Made by a program: the position numbers and the translations under genes | Notes under the pieces: model-generated | The model's database searches: none | The model's input: only the letters and a program-made list of their open reading frames with translations | Told to the model about the DNA's origin: nothing | NCBI GenBank assembly: GCA_963556145.1 | Contig: OY744463.1 | Coordinates: forward strand, 2,666,001 to 2,730,000 | Reading direction: 5' to 3' | DNA: 64,000 bases | From: Hygrocybe punicea | Taxonomy: Eukaryota > Basidiomycota > Agaricomycetes > Agaricales > Hygrophoraceae | Shown: positions 43,801 to 55,600 of the stretch, one piece after another | Layout of the letters: each line of letters opens with the position of its first letter | Position numbering within the stretch: position 1 is the first letter of the stretch

Positions 43801-44792
43801 GGAGGAGGTGATTCATCATTCACATACTTGGTGCTATATCCCTATAGCTTGCAAATAGGCTTGCGAAAACGCGACCTCCATCTTCGGAACGCCTCTCCGG
43901 GGAGCCAACGAATTGATATATTCGTGAGGGCGTCGTGACGATAACTAAGACTTTCTTGGGATCGGAAGGGGGAAAAAAATCGAATTTGATACCCGTGATC
44001 GGATGCCTTTCAGGGAGCGAGAACACAGTATTCAAATAACGATCCTGCGACTTGAAGAAATCTTCCTCTGCATCAAGAACAGCTTCCCAGATAGCTCCAT
44101 TCCTTCCGCCTATTAGCATCTCCCTTGTAGATGTCGCGTTAGCCGAAGAGAGCAATGCAGGCTTATTCCATGCCACACTCTCCACCACCATCTTGAAACT
44201 CTTCAACTGCCTGGGTTTCTTCCATCCTCGATATAAGTACCAATTCTCCCCTTGAGTAGAGGTAATGAGGAGATGCCGGCCGGATGGGTCCAAGAATAAT
44301 TTATGAATTGTCATATCGGTAGTCTTGCGAGGAATCTGGATATTGATGACTCGGTCAGGGTGTGACAATTCGATCAGGACTATCGCGTTTGATGTCAGGC
44401 CCATAGCTAGCATGTCGGAAGAAACAACGAGGGATATGAGAGGGGCAGGAAGAGTGCACTGTACGCGGCCAAGGTCGAAAATCGGTGTATTGTCTGAAGT
44501 GGGAGTTAAGAACGAAACACTTTCCTTATACATGCTTCAGCCAGCGGCCCATTGCTTTAGGATCAAGACACTACTCACAGATGTGGCAATATTCTCCGCG
44601 GCAAGGGTGTCATCTACATCGTGAGGTAAAGACTCAAAGCCCTCGTACTTCAATTGTGGAAGGGGGAGAGCGCCATGGACGAGACTACCACTTTGAGCAC
44701 CGGCGTGTTCGACATCTACATTAATGATGGCAGTTTCTCGTTAGATTTTTTCAGGACTGTAGATGGAGAAGGCCTCACATTCATCGAACATA
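40879..44792 (-). CDS. VPS18: Vacuolar sorting protein Vps18 / Pep3
   Basis: Core subunit of the HOPS and CORVET tethering complexes that drive vacuole and endosome fusion. The start at 44792 (MFDEYVEHAGAQSGS after a short intron) leads to an N-terminal beta-propeller (ALPLPQLKYEGFESLP, LEHPDRVINIQIP, KLFLDPSGRHLLIT). A long alpha-solenoid follows (RTVYELIRGHGR-type segments around 42590, DFTRVIEHWILEEEWAKAIDVI, LRLCKHTGRIQPCVHIYSKMGLWENSVDLALEKGDLELAKINAD). A C-terminal RING carries C-S-V-C-A-N, F-P-C-H-H-S-F-H-F-D-C and, after a long insert, S-C-P-L-C. About thirteen exons. The insert between the two RING halves is low-complexity and longer than in yeast. It shares a 77-bp divergent promoter with the phosphatase-like gene. 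Confidence 0.9.
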
Positions 44793-44869
44793 ACCAAAAA
44801 CAAATTTAAAGACAAGTGGCAACGTTGATAAAGAATATCCCACGGTTCCTCTTATCGGTTTGCAACAAA

Positions 44870-45923
44870 ATGACCACTCGTCCTATGCCTCGCCTGTTCG
44901 TTATTCGCCATGGTATGATTCCTCGAAAACGTTCGAGTTTAAAACCTATGCATCACCCTTCAAGGTGAAACCGAATGGTCCTTGAATGGGTAAGCGAACC
45001 CATTATTCAACGCGTTCAATGCCGTGTCTTACTTTGTTGCCCTCGCCACCGTAGCCGACACGTATGTGGATGCTGAACAAGTCCCAAGTTGGGCACGAAT
45101 AATCTTGAATCTTACAGACAGGAAGAACCGATATTCCTTTAACCGTACGGGGAGAAGAGCAAATCAAATCCAAGGCGAAAGAACTTGTGGGAGAAGGCCG
45201 TAACGGTTTCTGCTGAATAGTATCCCGGCCTCTACTGATACCGTATCTACTAGACATCATTGATCCCAAGAATCTGTGCATGGTCTTCGTATCACCTCGC
45301 CGAAGAGCTCACAATACTTTCCACTTGTTATTTGAACACCTTCCGGAGATCCCCAGTCACATCCTTACTGAGGAAGTTCGCGAGTGGGATTATGGCGAGT
45401 ACGAGGGACTTCTTTCTTCCGAGATCAAGCAAAGGAATCCTACGTGGTCGATCTGGAAGGATGGGTAAAGTCATATGCACCGTATTATCGTGCCATTTTC
45501 ACTTTCTGATTCGCAGTTGTCCCGGAGGGGAAAGCGTCGACGATATGAATTGTCGTGTTGACACCATAATTGGAAAAGTAGAACAGCTGCATCTTCAGCA
45601 AACAGCGGTTAACGAACCTCAAAACTACAGATCCGTGAATATCACAGGCAGTACAAGGAGGAAGGTTTGAACACGCGCGACGTTCTGGTTGTTGCGCACG
45701 GTCACTTTAGTCGCTGCCTCATATCACGTTGGATTAAATTTCCCTTGTGCCTTGGGACCCACTTCAACGTTGAACCCGGAGGTGTATGTATTCGCGTTGT
45801 GCCCCGCGGATGGAATTACGTGTCTAATGCAAATTGTTGTAGGTTGCTGTTTTAAGTTATAATCACCAATCCTTGCAAGAGCCTGCACTGAATGCATTGA
45901 ACCTACACGCTACCCTGGTGTGA
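44870..45923 (+). CDS. Histidine-phosphatase superfamily enzyme (phosphoglycerate-mutase-like)
   Basis: Small sugar-phosphate or related phosphatase. Start MTTRPMPRLFVIRHGETEWSLNG; R-H-G carries the phosphohistidine and is split by the first intron. A 7-nt exon (45055-45061) then supplies the rest of the N-G-R-H-T-G-R-T-D motif. Further motifs are VFVSPRRRAHNTFHLLFEH, EEVREWDYGEYEGLLSSEI, CPGGESVDDMNCRVD, TRDVLVVAHGHFSRCLISRW (second catalytic His) and a C-terminal VAVLSYNHQSLQEPALNALNLHA. Seven or eight exons. This arrangement resembles fungal sedoheptulose-bisphosphatase-like (SHB17) members, but the substrate cannot be read from sequence. Confidence 0.85.
45055..45061 (+). other. 7-nt microexon in the histidine-phosphatase gene
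   Basis: Acceptor accgtag, exon CCGACAC, donor gtatgt; flanking introns are 44990-45054 (65 nt) and 45062-45117 (56 nt). Joining reads N-G-R-H-T-G-R-T-D, the canonical family motif. Skipping shifts the frame and reaches a TAA eight codons later. Confidence 0.85.
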
Positions 45924-46078
45924 TGAACGATAATTAGTACTGTGGGCTACATAATACCAATATGGAAAGTTGTACCTACGCTAGTCCACAAAAGGACATG
46001 AAAAAGTGTCGTCTTTCGTGGGCGAAAACTGTTGTGCGCTATTGACTCCTGAAGTAGTACCGCCTCCTCTGGACCTCC

Positions 46079-49000
46079 ATGGCTGAGCCTCAGAGCATTG
46101 TGTCTGCAGCAGTTGGACTTGCGTCTGGTCAAGGAATCAGTGCTGGTGCGGACACTAGAACCAGTGATAAAGACATTCCTCATGGCGAACACGAGGATGC
46201 CTTCCAAAAACCGATGAGCGACAGCATCACTCATGATCATGGGACCATGTCCGGAGACAACACCGAAATCGATGAAACGAATGGTGCGATGCACTCGCTG
46301 GCAGACGACACGCCAGCAGAACCTCTTCCCGAAGGCGACAACAAGGATGCACTCGAGGAAGCCATGCTCCCGTCTGAAGTAGGGGGAAAATCTAATAAGC
46401 TGTCTGTTAAACTTTCTACTGGCAAGTCTAACGGTGGTCCTCCTACCCCATTGGTTAAAAAGGTGTGCAATTTGTACACCTAATATTTCTGAGCCGAGTG
46501 TGATGATTCAATTTCAACTGTTAGATAATTAATTCTGGGACCTTTGGTTCTGGTGCTGTAAAACCTGTTGCGCCCAAATCATCGTCTACAAGCAAGCCGG
46601 GAGTTACATCTGCTTCGCCTATCAAGAAGTCAGCCAGCTCATCCTCCGCTCAGCCCGCCAAACAAGCCATGGTCCCCAAGCTGGCTGCAAGCATATCTGC
46701 TTCACTATTTGGGAGTGTTTCAAACAGAAGAGCCTCTATGGCGCCGAAAGCGTCTGCTCCTCCGACCACCAAGCCAACTTTATCATCCTCAACTAATTTG
46801 AAGCCACCTCCTACAACGACTACTAATGCTCCGGCTCGTGCAAATACTGTCTCCCCCACCAGCTCCACTACACGCCCTCGTGCATCGCTATCAGAAGGGC
46901 TCAAGAAGCCACCTGTAAGCGCAAGGCCGAGTATATCTCCCGCAACAAAAGCCACATCGGCTTCAAATAAACCCCCTGTTGCAGCCACCAGGCCACCTCG
47001 AACGACGGCCTCCATCTCCTCCATAAGAGAAGTCAAGGAAGACGGGAAAGCTCTCCAAGATCTCCAGAATTCGGTGAGAAAGACGCTGCCAACCGTCTTA
47101 TTGCTGTCCTTACCATATGCTAGCTTAAAGAGGCTTCCAACTCTTTGGCGTCTAAGATAGAAGCAGTAACAGAGCTCGAAGCGCAAGTATCCTCCCTCAA
47201 TGTCGCCCTTGAGTCGGCTGTTGCAGACAGCAAAGACCACCGTCTCGTCATCGAGCAGCTCGAACAAGCAAAAGCTGCATCTGATAGCAGCCTCAAAGAT
47301 ACTGCGGAATCATTAGAAAAACTACGGGCAGAATACCAGAAGTGCGATTCTACTCTGCACGCTGTTCAACAAGAGGTCAGTTTAATGTTATTCCTCTACC
47401 TCGCAACATGCTCATAGTCTACATGTCTGTTAGTTTGAGACTACGAAGGCCAATGCAATTGCACAGACAGAATTAGTCCAGAAGCTTCAAGCACGGATCC
47501 AAGACGCGGAGAATGAAGTTCAAGATGCTAATGCGAACCTTGAGACCTTCCGAGTCGCAAATGAATCTGCAGCGGTCGCCGCAGCTGCTGCAGCCATTGA
47601 GCACGAAGCGTTGATGAAAGCTAAGGCCGACCTTGACGCCATCCAAGCCGAATTGGGAAGTTTGAAGGCCGCCCATACCGAAGTAATCAATGCAGGCGCA
47701 TTAAAGCTCCAAGAATTGGAAATCAAGACTGCCCGCGTGGATACCTTACAGAATGAGGTGGAAGAGCTCAAAAAGGAGAAAGAAGAGAACGCAAACAAGC
47801 TATCCGAGTTGGAAATCGAGATATTGGAACTGAAGGAGAGCCAGGAGGCCTCAGAGGACGAGCGTGGGAAGTCGCTTTTGCGTATAAAAGCGGTAGAAGA
47901 CGAGTTATCAGAGGCGATATCGGCCGTGAAGCAGGCTACCGAGGCGGCTAAAGTCAAGGAGGACGAGAATGCTATCGTCGCGGAAGCCCTGAAGACGAAA
48001 CATGAAGCGGAATTGAAGGCCGCTATTGAGGAGCAGGCCGTTGCTGCCGCTCATCTCGAGGCTCTTCGATCAGAGTTAGCTGGGGCCCAAGCTGCTCACG
48101 AACAAGCCCAAGCTGAAGCTCATACCGCAGCTGAAAGTCATGCCCAGAAGCTTGAGGAGGCGGAGAACATTCATGTCAGCAAACAAGCCGAGCTAACCGA
48201 GGAGACAAAGCGGATCACTATTGAGCTCCAAGTATGTCGTCTTTTTCTCTCGCAATGTAAACATCTTCATGGTCACCATTAGACTCAAAAGGAGCTATAT
48301 GCTGCCGAAGTCGATGCAGTCAAGGCAAAGCACGATCAGTTACTGCAAGAGGCTTTTGAACGTGCAAAGGTCTGTTTTTGCATATGGTTCAGCGACTTAC
48401 AATTAATATAGTTATTTCAGAGTGAGGCTGGGATTACACACAGCAATGACCTGCAAGCTCTTCGAGCGGAATCTAAAGCAACCACCGAACAACTCCGTGC
48501 TGTCCAACAGTCGGCAATCGAGGCCCTCAAAGCTGAACATGATGCAGCCATTAACGAGCAGGTTAAAGCCATTGAGAAAAAAATGGACCACCTAAACATC
48601 GACCTGAAGGCGACGCAGGAAGACCTCGCAAAGGCTAAAGCTGCTTTAGACTCTGCTCACTCTGAAGTCAACAACCTCAAAGCGCAACGGGACGAAGCCC
48701 GCGCTGCTGCCGAAGTCGCCGTATCGGCTTCCCCTCAGCACCTGGCAGAAATTGATCGCTTGACCAACGAGCTATCCCGCACAAAGGATGACCTCGCCGC
48801 TCTTACCGAAATGCTCAACCTAACCAAGACTTCCCTCACGGATATGTCTAACCTCCACGCGACAGAGTTGGAAGAAGCTGCCAAGGGGCGGGCTGAGGAA
48901 GTCACGAAACTTCGTGCGGCCCATGATGCGGAAGTGACGGCACTTGCCGCTCATAAGTCCGAATTGTTGATGCAGTTGTCCGACCTCGAGGGCGAGTTGG

Positions 49001-49524
49001 TGACCCTTAAGGCCTCCATTTCGAGTAGTCCTGTTCCTCCTTCCCCCAAAAGTAACGGGAACGGGGTGCCTCATATTTCCCCACCTGGTGTGACGAGAGA
49101 GGAGCTCCAACAGATGCACGAGGCTCATAACCTCAGGTTACACGACGTGGAAGCTGAACATGACCGTACGATCAGAGCCCTCAAAGAGGAGCTGGAGACC
49201 GTTCGGTCAAAAGCAGACGGATTTCAACAGGAGGTATCGCGAAGAACGATGGAGATTCAATATCTTGAACAGGAGCAAGAGGACAACCAAGATCAAATCA
49301 CCCGGTATGTTCGATTTTTCGGACTCAAGAGTATTATTGGGGGGATTATCGCTCTGGGAGTGATACTGGGACTCGCTTAATTTTATTTCTGCTTTGGCAA
49401 CTCTGGATAATAATTTATTGACTTCTTCTGTTTGCTTTCCCTGCTGTGGGACAACAGAATGAAAGAAGACATAGAAAGCCTCATGGAACAGCTCAAGGCA
49501 AAGGAGCAGCCCGTTGAAGCATGA
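46079..49524 (+). CDS. Long coiled-coil protein with Ser/Pro-rich N-terminus
   Basis: The N-terminal ~340 residues are disordered, Ser/Thr/Pro/Lys-rich (SSTSKPGVTSASPIKK, KPPPTTTTNAPAR). From about 47000 onward nearly the whole protein is heptad-rich coiled coil (SKIEAVTELEAQVSSLN, LQELEIKTARVDTLQNEVEELKKEKEE, many A-E-L/A-A-H-E repeats), broken by one Pro-rich hinge near 49030 (SSSPVPPSPKS). The last coding exon after intron 49305-49457 encodes MKEDIESLMEQLKAKEQPVEA. About eight exons. No motor or actin motif is visible. It could be a golgin-like, spindle or septation scaffold; no family is assigned. The last intron can also be read through (see findings). Confidence 0.65.
49305..49457 (+). 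other. Last intron of the coiled-coil gene, with a hydrophobic readthrough frame
   Basis: GT-AG intron of 153 nt, about three times the usual length here. Retained, the frame adds 24 residues ending in a stop at 49378-49380, including FFGLKSIIGGIIALGVILGLA, a hydrophobic stretch at the extreme C-terminus. Spliced, the protein ends in a charged helix. Confidence 0.6.
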
Positions 49525-49941
49525 TCGAGGACTTTTATAACGACACATGATTTGGCCCTCACGACTTACACGAGAACTTATGTCAACCGTTCTACCTCAT
49601 GCATGCCCATTCCTTTCCCTTGCACGCATCGATTCGTAATGGATCCTACTTTACGAAGCACTCCACACTGGTGGTATTTCTGCTGCGACCCTCTTATTCC
49701 GACGGATGCATTATGCTAGCAAGCATTTCACCATACCCAATAATCATTTTAGTCTGCATGTTGATAATTTCACCGTAACACGAACATTTCGGGTATGAAT
49801 AAGCGTGACAACGCAGTATTATATTACGTAATCGGATTATTTTATTACTCTGTCCGATCTGGCTCAGCCTGCCACCGAGTCGCCATACTCATTCCTCCTT
49901 CTCCCACACTACCATTTTAAGAGGTCCTTGGTCTGTATACG
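49525..49941. other. Intergenic spacer
   Basis: About 417 bp between the coiled-coil gene and the citrate carrier gene. It holds the 3' region of the first (AT-rich, with AATAAT/AATAAG runs near 49740-49800 that could guide polyadenylation) and the promoter of the second, which has pyrimidine-rich tracts just before the ATG. No gene is seen. Confidence 0.5.
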
Positions 49942-51465
49942 ATGGCAATTCAAAAAGAACCTGGCAAGCAGGGCGTCAGCTGGTCCAATATTGCTGTCGG
50001 TGAGCGCATACGCGTTTTCTCGCGTTGGGTCTTACGACTGACTCTTGGTCCAGGTGCCATCATGAACATGGTATATGCTTAGCTAGATTGATGTTGTCCT
50101 AGTGTACTGATACGATATTGCCTATTTCTTTGTGGATCATCAGTTTGTTAGTTCATCTTCATTTTTTATGTGATGTATCTTCCTCACGATGTTCACCACA
50201 GGAGGGAAGTCTACCTTGTGTGTACAGTGTTGTGTGGGGTATAAATACATTTCGTTTATAATAGGTCACCACATTGGGCCAGCCTCTGGAAGTGCTCAAA
50301 ACACAGATGGCTGCTGTTCGGTCACAAACCATGTTCCAGGCCATGAAGACGGTATGGAGTCGTGGAGGAGTTACTGGATTTTATCAAGGTCTCATTCCAT
50401 GGGTTCGTTGAATAATTTCAACTTCTGGGGTGGCGAGATGACTGACTAATAATATCGACGATCAGGCATGGATCGAAGCCTCAACAAAAGGGGGCGTGCT
50501 CATCTTCACTGCCTCGGAGGTCGAGACTGCCATTTTGGGGATGGGGATTAGTCCCGCCGCTGCTGGTTTATTGGGTGGTATGTCCGGCGGTGTGGCACAG
50601 GCCTACGCCACTATGGGTGAATATTTTTCGGTTCGATTATACCTTCGTTCCGTGTATTCTTCAGTCATTCTTGGGGCGGATTATGCCTCCTGTATATACT
50701 CTGAAAAATGTTTCCTGATTTATGTTTATTTGACCAATCGCTAATTCCGTTGGATGTAGGCTTCACAACATTCATGAAAACGGCCGAAATCACACGTCAC
50801 AAACAAGCCGCAGCCGGTATAAAACCCCCATCGACTTTGGCCCTCTTTGCAGACATCTATCGACGAGAAGGTATCGCAGGCATTAATAAAGGAGTGAATG
50901 CCGTTGCTGTGCGTCAATGCACAAACTGGGGTTCACGGTACGCTCAGCACACGTCAATCTCCGGATCTGTTTCTTGACTCATTCGCTGAGAAAGGATGGG
51001 TTTTGCTCGATTGGCTGAAACGGCAATCCGGAAAGTGAGGGGTAAGACTGAAAGCGACCAATTGGGAGCCATTGATAAAATTCTCGCTTCCACCGTCGGT
51101 GGTGCGTTGGCCACATGGAACCAGCCAATCGAGGTTATCCGAGTTGAAGTAAGATTCCGTTCATGTATTTTCATATTCGTGTGCTAACCTCATTCGTGCT
51201 TCTCAGATGCAGTCCATGGCGAAGGAGGCGGCAAATGTTAATCGGCCTGCGAAGCTTACCATCCTGAATACGCTGGCTTTCATTTACAAGGAGAATGGTA
51301 TCAAGGGTCTTTACCGCGGAGTCACGCCTCGCATAGGTTTAGGTATCTGGCAAACCATTTGCATGGTTTCCTTTGCAGACTACGTCAAAATTTGGTTCGT
51401 ACTCCTCGAATCTCAAGGATTTCTGGCATTAATAAACAACCATCAGGGTCAAAGGCAGACAATAA
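49942..51465 (+). CDS. YHM2: Mitochondrial citrate/oxoglutarate carrier (Yhm2-like)
   Basis: Inner-membrane carrier exchanging citrate for oxoglutarate, supplying cytosolic NADPH in yeast. Start [19 protein letters not shown]. Family-specific motifs are [122 protein letters not shown] and [20 protein letters not shown]. It ends [13 protein letters not shown]. At least nine exons. The region between exon GAIMNM (to about 50072) and VTTLG (from about 50263) is unresolved: the family has F-E between them, and a 3-nt TTT exon at 50144-50146 or a short exon near 50201 are candidates. Confidence 0.85.
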
Positions 51466-51660
51466 TAAGTGAAGTTACCTGTTTATCCTTATGCATTCGA
51501 TATGCAGTAGAAACATAAAATACCTAGAATTTGATATTAGTTAGTTTAGTCTGGCTCGTCACGGAACATACGGTTGACCGGCGAACCAATTATGTCGATT
51601 TGAAATTATTTGTCGGATGTCCATTAGCGTGAAAGTGGGAGCTTTCCCTCTGTCGCAACC

Positions 51661-52612
51661 ATGAGTCCACCTGCGAAGGTTACGAATCCTATACTTGCCA
51701 GCTACTTAACGTCCCTGGAGAAAAACCCGTTGCGGACGAAGGCAACGACCACTGGTACGTACTATCGTTCAGTATTGGCTAGAACTCGCCGAAACAAATG
51801 GAGGCAGCCGTGTTGTGCTTCCTTCAAGAGGTGCTAGCCTCCAACTTTGCTGGCGTACCTACAAAGAAACCGTCGAAAGATGCCTCATCCCTTTTACACG
51901 GCCTTGCCAGGGTACACATCAACATGCAAGCAGTTAAGATGGCAATATACGGATTTTTGATATCTGCGCCTCTTGGGCACTTTCTTGTTGGTGCACTCCA
52001 GAAAGCGTTTGCAGGAAGGAAGGGGACAGCGGCGAAAGTTGGTCAGATTCTGGCCAGCAACCTCCTCATTGCACCAATTCAGGCGGCGGGTGAGCTGGAC
52101 TTCTATGCTTGGAAGCGAATGCTCTATTCAGATGCCATCCCGTTTATCAGCATATTTGGCATCAATGGCAGTAATAAATGGTGCGAAATCGTCTGACGAG
52201 ATCGTCAAGACCGTGAGGAGCGGATTCTTCTCGGTCATTCGGGTGAGGCGGCTTCAGTTTTGGATATGAAAGGTTTTGACATAATCTGTCGTCTATCATA
52301 TTAGATTTCGTGGGTCATTTCTCCTTTGTCGATGACCGTTGCCCAGAATTTCCTTCCCGTGGAGGTAGTTGCTGTACCCTATTCAACCCTGGGCCTCCCA
52401 CTAATCTTGTACACGTTGTAGCTTTGGGTTCCTTTCTTCAATGCCATTCAATTTGTTCTCGGGGTATGTGTTCGCCGTGGATTGTTCAATTTGGATGTAC
52501 TTCTCCCTCACTTTCTGTGTAGACATACTTCAATATGAGGATGAAACAACTCAATCTCGCAGCCAACCGGAAGGAGCGGGACGAGTCAGCCCGAGCAGGT
52601 TCCGACCGTTGA
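51661..52612 (+). CDS. Mpv17/PMP22 family membrane protein
   Basis: Four-helix membrane protein of the peroxisomal or mitochondrial inner-membrane Mpv17/PMP22 family, with proposed channel activity. Start MSPPAKVTNPILASYLTSLEKNPLRTKATTTG, the family N-terminus. Then INMQAVKMAIYGFLISAPLGHFLVGALQKAFAGR, AKVGQILASNLLIAPIQAA, a short helix, ISWVISPLSMTVAQNFLP and the C-terminal signature LWVPFFNAIQFVLGTYFN. It ends in a charged Arg/Lys tail. Five or six exons. The helix pattern and W-V-P-F-F-N signature are clear; the organelle is not. Confidence 0.8.
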
Positions 52613-52692
52613 ACCTCGCAGTAATGTTCAAAGAATCGCACAAGCCTAGTTTGGTCATTTCTAAAATGGCGAATTGTTATGTGGAATGTCCA

Positions 52693-55600
52693 CTAAATAT
52701 GATTTTTATATGGGCTGGTGTCACACACAGTAATGCAAGATGGGTCTCTCAAAGGTGAGGCCTGCATATACCGATGTCTTGTCCGCCATTTGGCGGGGTC
52801 ATTTGTCCCAGGCAATGGATGCTCCCCAACTTCTGTTTCCAGTCGCCATCCGCCAAGAGCATAAGTACCAGGGCGGGTGATCCACGCCGTGGGAAGTAAG
52901 GTGATCGCCTCTGATGGTTGTAGTGAGCCTCTAAATGTGAGACGGCCAGAATATCGCGGTGGTAGGAGGTGGCTAGAATGACTCAATCATAATGGCAAAG
53001 TTAAGTCAGGGCTGAGATCACTTACGAGGATAGAAATTTAGTTTCTGCGTTTGAGGGGAGCCTCAGGACAAATCGACAAGTATGTGTCAGCGAATAATTC
53101 CGAAGAGTGAAAGGAATTGGAGCATGAAAAGACCTTGAAACAGGTCAGACATCAGTTCAAGTTCATCGACTGATGTAACACATACCCTCTAGAGAAATCA
53201 TGATGCAGGGTAGTACTGTCTTCTAGCGTAACTGCAATTGGGTTCATCTCCGCATTCCACTCGCTACGCCGAATAGCGTCAAGAAGTGCCATCTTTTCTC
53301 GCTGGGTCTCAGCATACATGCTACGCTTGACCTTGGCGCTTTCCGCTTCTTCGATGATACCCCTCAATGCTGCATGATCTGCCCCGAGGGCTAGTCCTGA
53401 GACAAGGAGATGGCCTGAACGGTGCCGGGAAGGGATTTCCCAGAACAAAACCATATCAACAGCAAATGGATGGTAAAGAGGGAAAATAGACGCGTAAGAT
53501 GTTGTTGGGATGTGGGGGTGAGCAGTAGCAACTGAACGAGAAACGATATTCCGTCGCCCGCAGTGTATGAAGTGACGGGTTGCAGGATCTTGAAGTAATC
53601 GGACATGAGAACTCTGACGCCTAACGTTAGCCATTTGATAAAATCGAAGAGAAAATTCATTCACTTTAGATATGTGACTGCCTATGAGGTTTATAGGTGG
53701 CGGATTCGAATGTGCGGCAACCTTACCATGCAGCACATCTCTCAGTTTCCGAGAGACAAATACGGCCGTTTCCTGAGGGTCACACCGGTCATGCCATTGA
53801 GTGACACCAAGGGATAGACGAGCAGACTGATTTGGTGCCACAGAATCTCTGGTGCCTATTAATCGGTAGTAAAATAGAAGGACCATCTAGCCGCTTACAA
53901 TACACGCTCTGCAACAGGTGTGCAATTCCAACTTGGACTGAGAGTCGTAATTTGCGGCACGTAAACAGTATCCGAGGCCATGACGTTGTTGAGTTCGAGA
54001 TTCAGTAGGAATAGATAGTTCAGCGAGGAACTTGGATGTGCGGTAGCAGAGAGTTCTAAAATTGGCTTGACTTCGTAGTTTCGTGTGGCCTTGGAGGCAT
54101 GAAATGGTTCTTTTTCGTTCTACAAATGAGAATTAATGCCATGAAAGTGATGAACATGTAAAGGCACCTCTCGAAAAACGAAGAGCAGACAAAGGTCTTG
54201 TTCTCCGATGTTATCGGCGTGAAGAAACAAGGAAAACTCTACACGGCTTCCTGGTTCCAAGACGGACGACCCATGAATAGCAGTTAAATCTATGTGATAC
54301 GGTTTTTGAGCAAGCGAATTATGAGAATGAAAAATCTCTGTCCGCGATGGCGTATCTAAAACACAGGGTGGATCATGTCTGAAGGGTGGGGAAAACAGGA
54401 GAGCTTACTGGCGGGAATGTCTGCTGGATACTTGTTGATGTCCACCCAGACTTCATCTTCAGGCCCCGCTACCATCCATAATTCGCGTATTGCTCGTGTA
54501 CCAGCATTGGACAACCATAACTTCATCCGTTTTATTTCACCCTGAACCATGACGAGACGGTTATCGTCTACAAAATCAGCCAGTAATCTGTGGCAAGCCT
54601 TTTCAACTTCGACTTTGAGCAATGTCGCCGGAGAGTACATTGTACATTGTCTTTGAAGGGCTGTGTCCTGCAGTCTCCGACCACGGGAGGCTAAGGATTC
54701 TGTAGAAGGTAGCAGAGAGACAAAGTCGTAAGTGGCGTGAGTGACGGTGAGCAACGCCGGACGCATGGATTTGATTGAGATTGGGATCTGAACAGGTATA
54801 CTAAAGGTTTTATAACGAACCAAGCTCAAAGGGAAGCGTACCGTCCGAGTTTCCTTCGCACTAAGGATGATATCATTAATGGTCTCCACATCAACAAATG
54901 CCCCGGCTGATTTTGCATCGTTCGAATCCGATTCTTTAACTATTATCGTTAGGTTGGACAAATTCACATCGGTATCCAAGGGGTTATGTAGTGCGAGGTC
55001 CACCCAGAATGTTTCTGAATTGAAGTGATCAGTAAATTTCTCCTTCCATCAGCGGCTAATTCACCGTCGACGACAGCCTTGCCGCTCTTATGAAGCCGTT
55101 CGTCTCCACCTGTCCAAAAGTTTTTCCAGATGTCTTCTCGTTTCTCCCATTCAACTGGTTCTCTGTCGACCTGGTCGCGTGGTAGCCGCAGACGGGTCTG
55201 ACGATCTAGACAAAATGTGAAAGGCAACTGTAAATCAAAAAGGGTCCCTTGGTCTTTTGTCACCGTCGAGTTGAAATGCTAGGGAAAGGTTCAGTCGACA
55301 AGGGTATTAACTATGTAGAGAGGACGAAACTAACAGTAAAAGCAATGCGAAAATCTTCTAGAAAAATTCCGTCGGGACTGGGGATCTTGGCTTCGCTACC
55401 GCCATTTGTCACGGGTAAAGAAGCCTGAGGTTGTTGGGAAGAGCCCCGGAGCAATCCAAGGAGAAACCGGACGGCACTAGCTATGTCTCCTGTGGTGTAC
55501 AACAATCGCCCTGTTGGGGGTCAGCAATGAGAAAAATGAATACCTGGTGGAATAAAACACAACATTCATACCTAAAGGATGTTCTATTCCAGATATGATC

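Noticed and set aside
47520..47957. Long minus-strand Ser/Ala-rich frame
   Set aside because: Antisense of the coiled-coil gene; such shadows are common opposite Glu/Ala/Lys-rich heptads.
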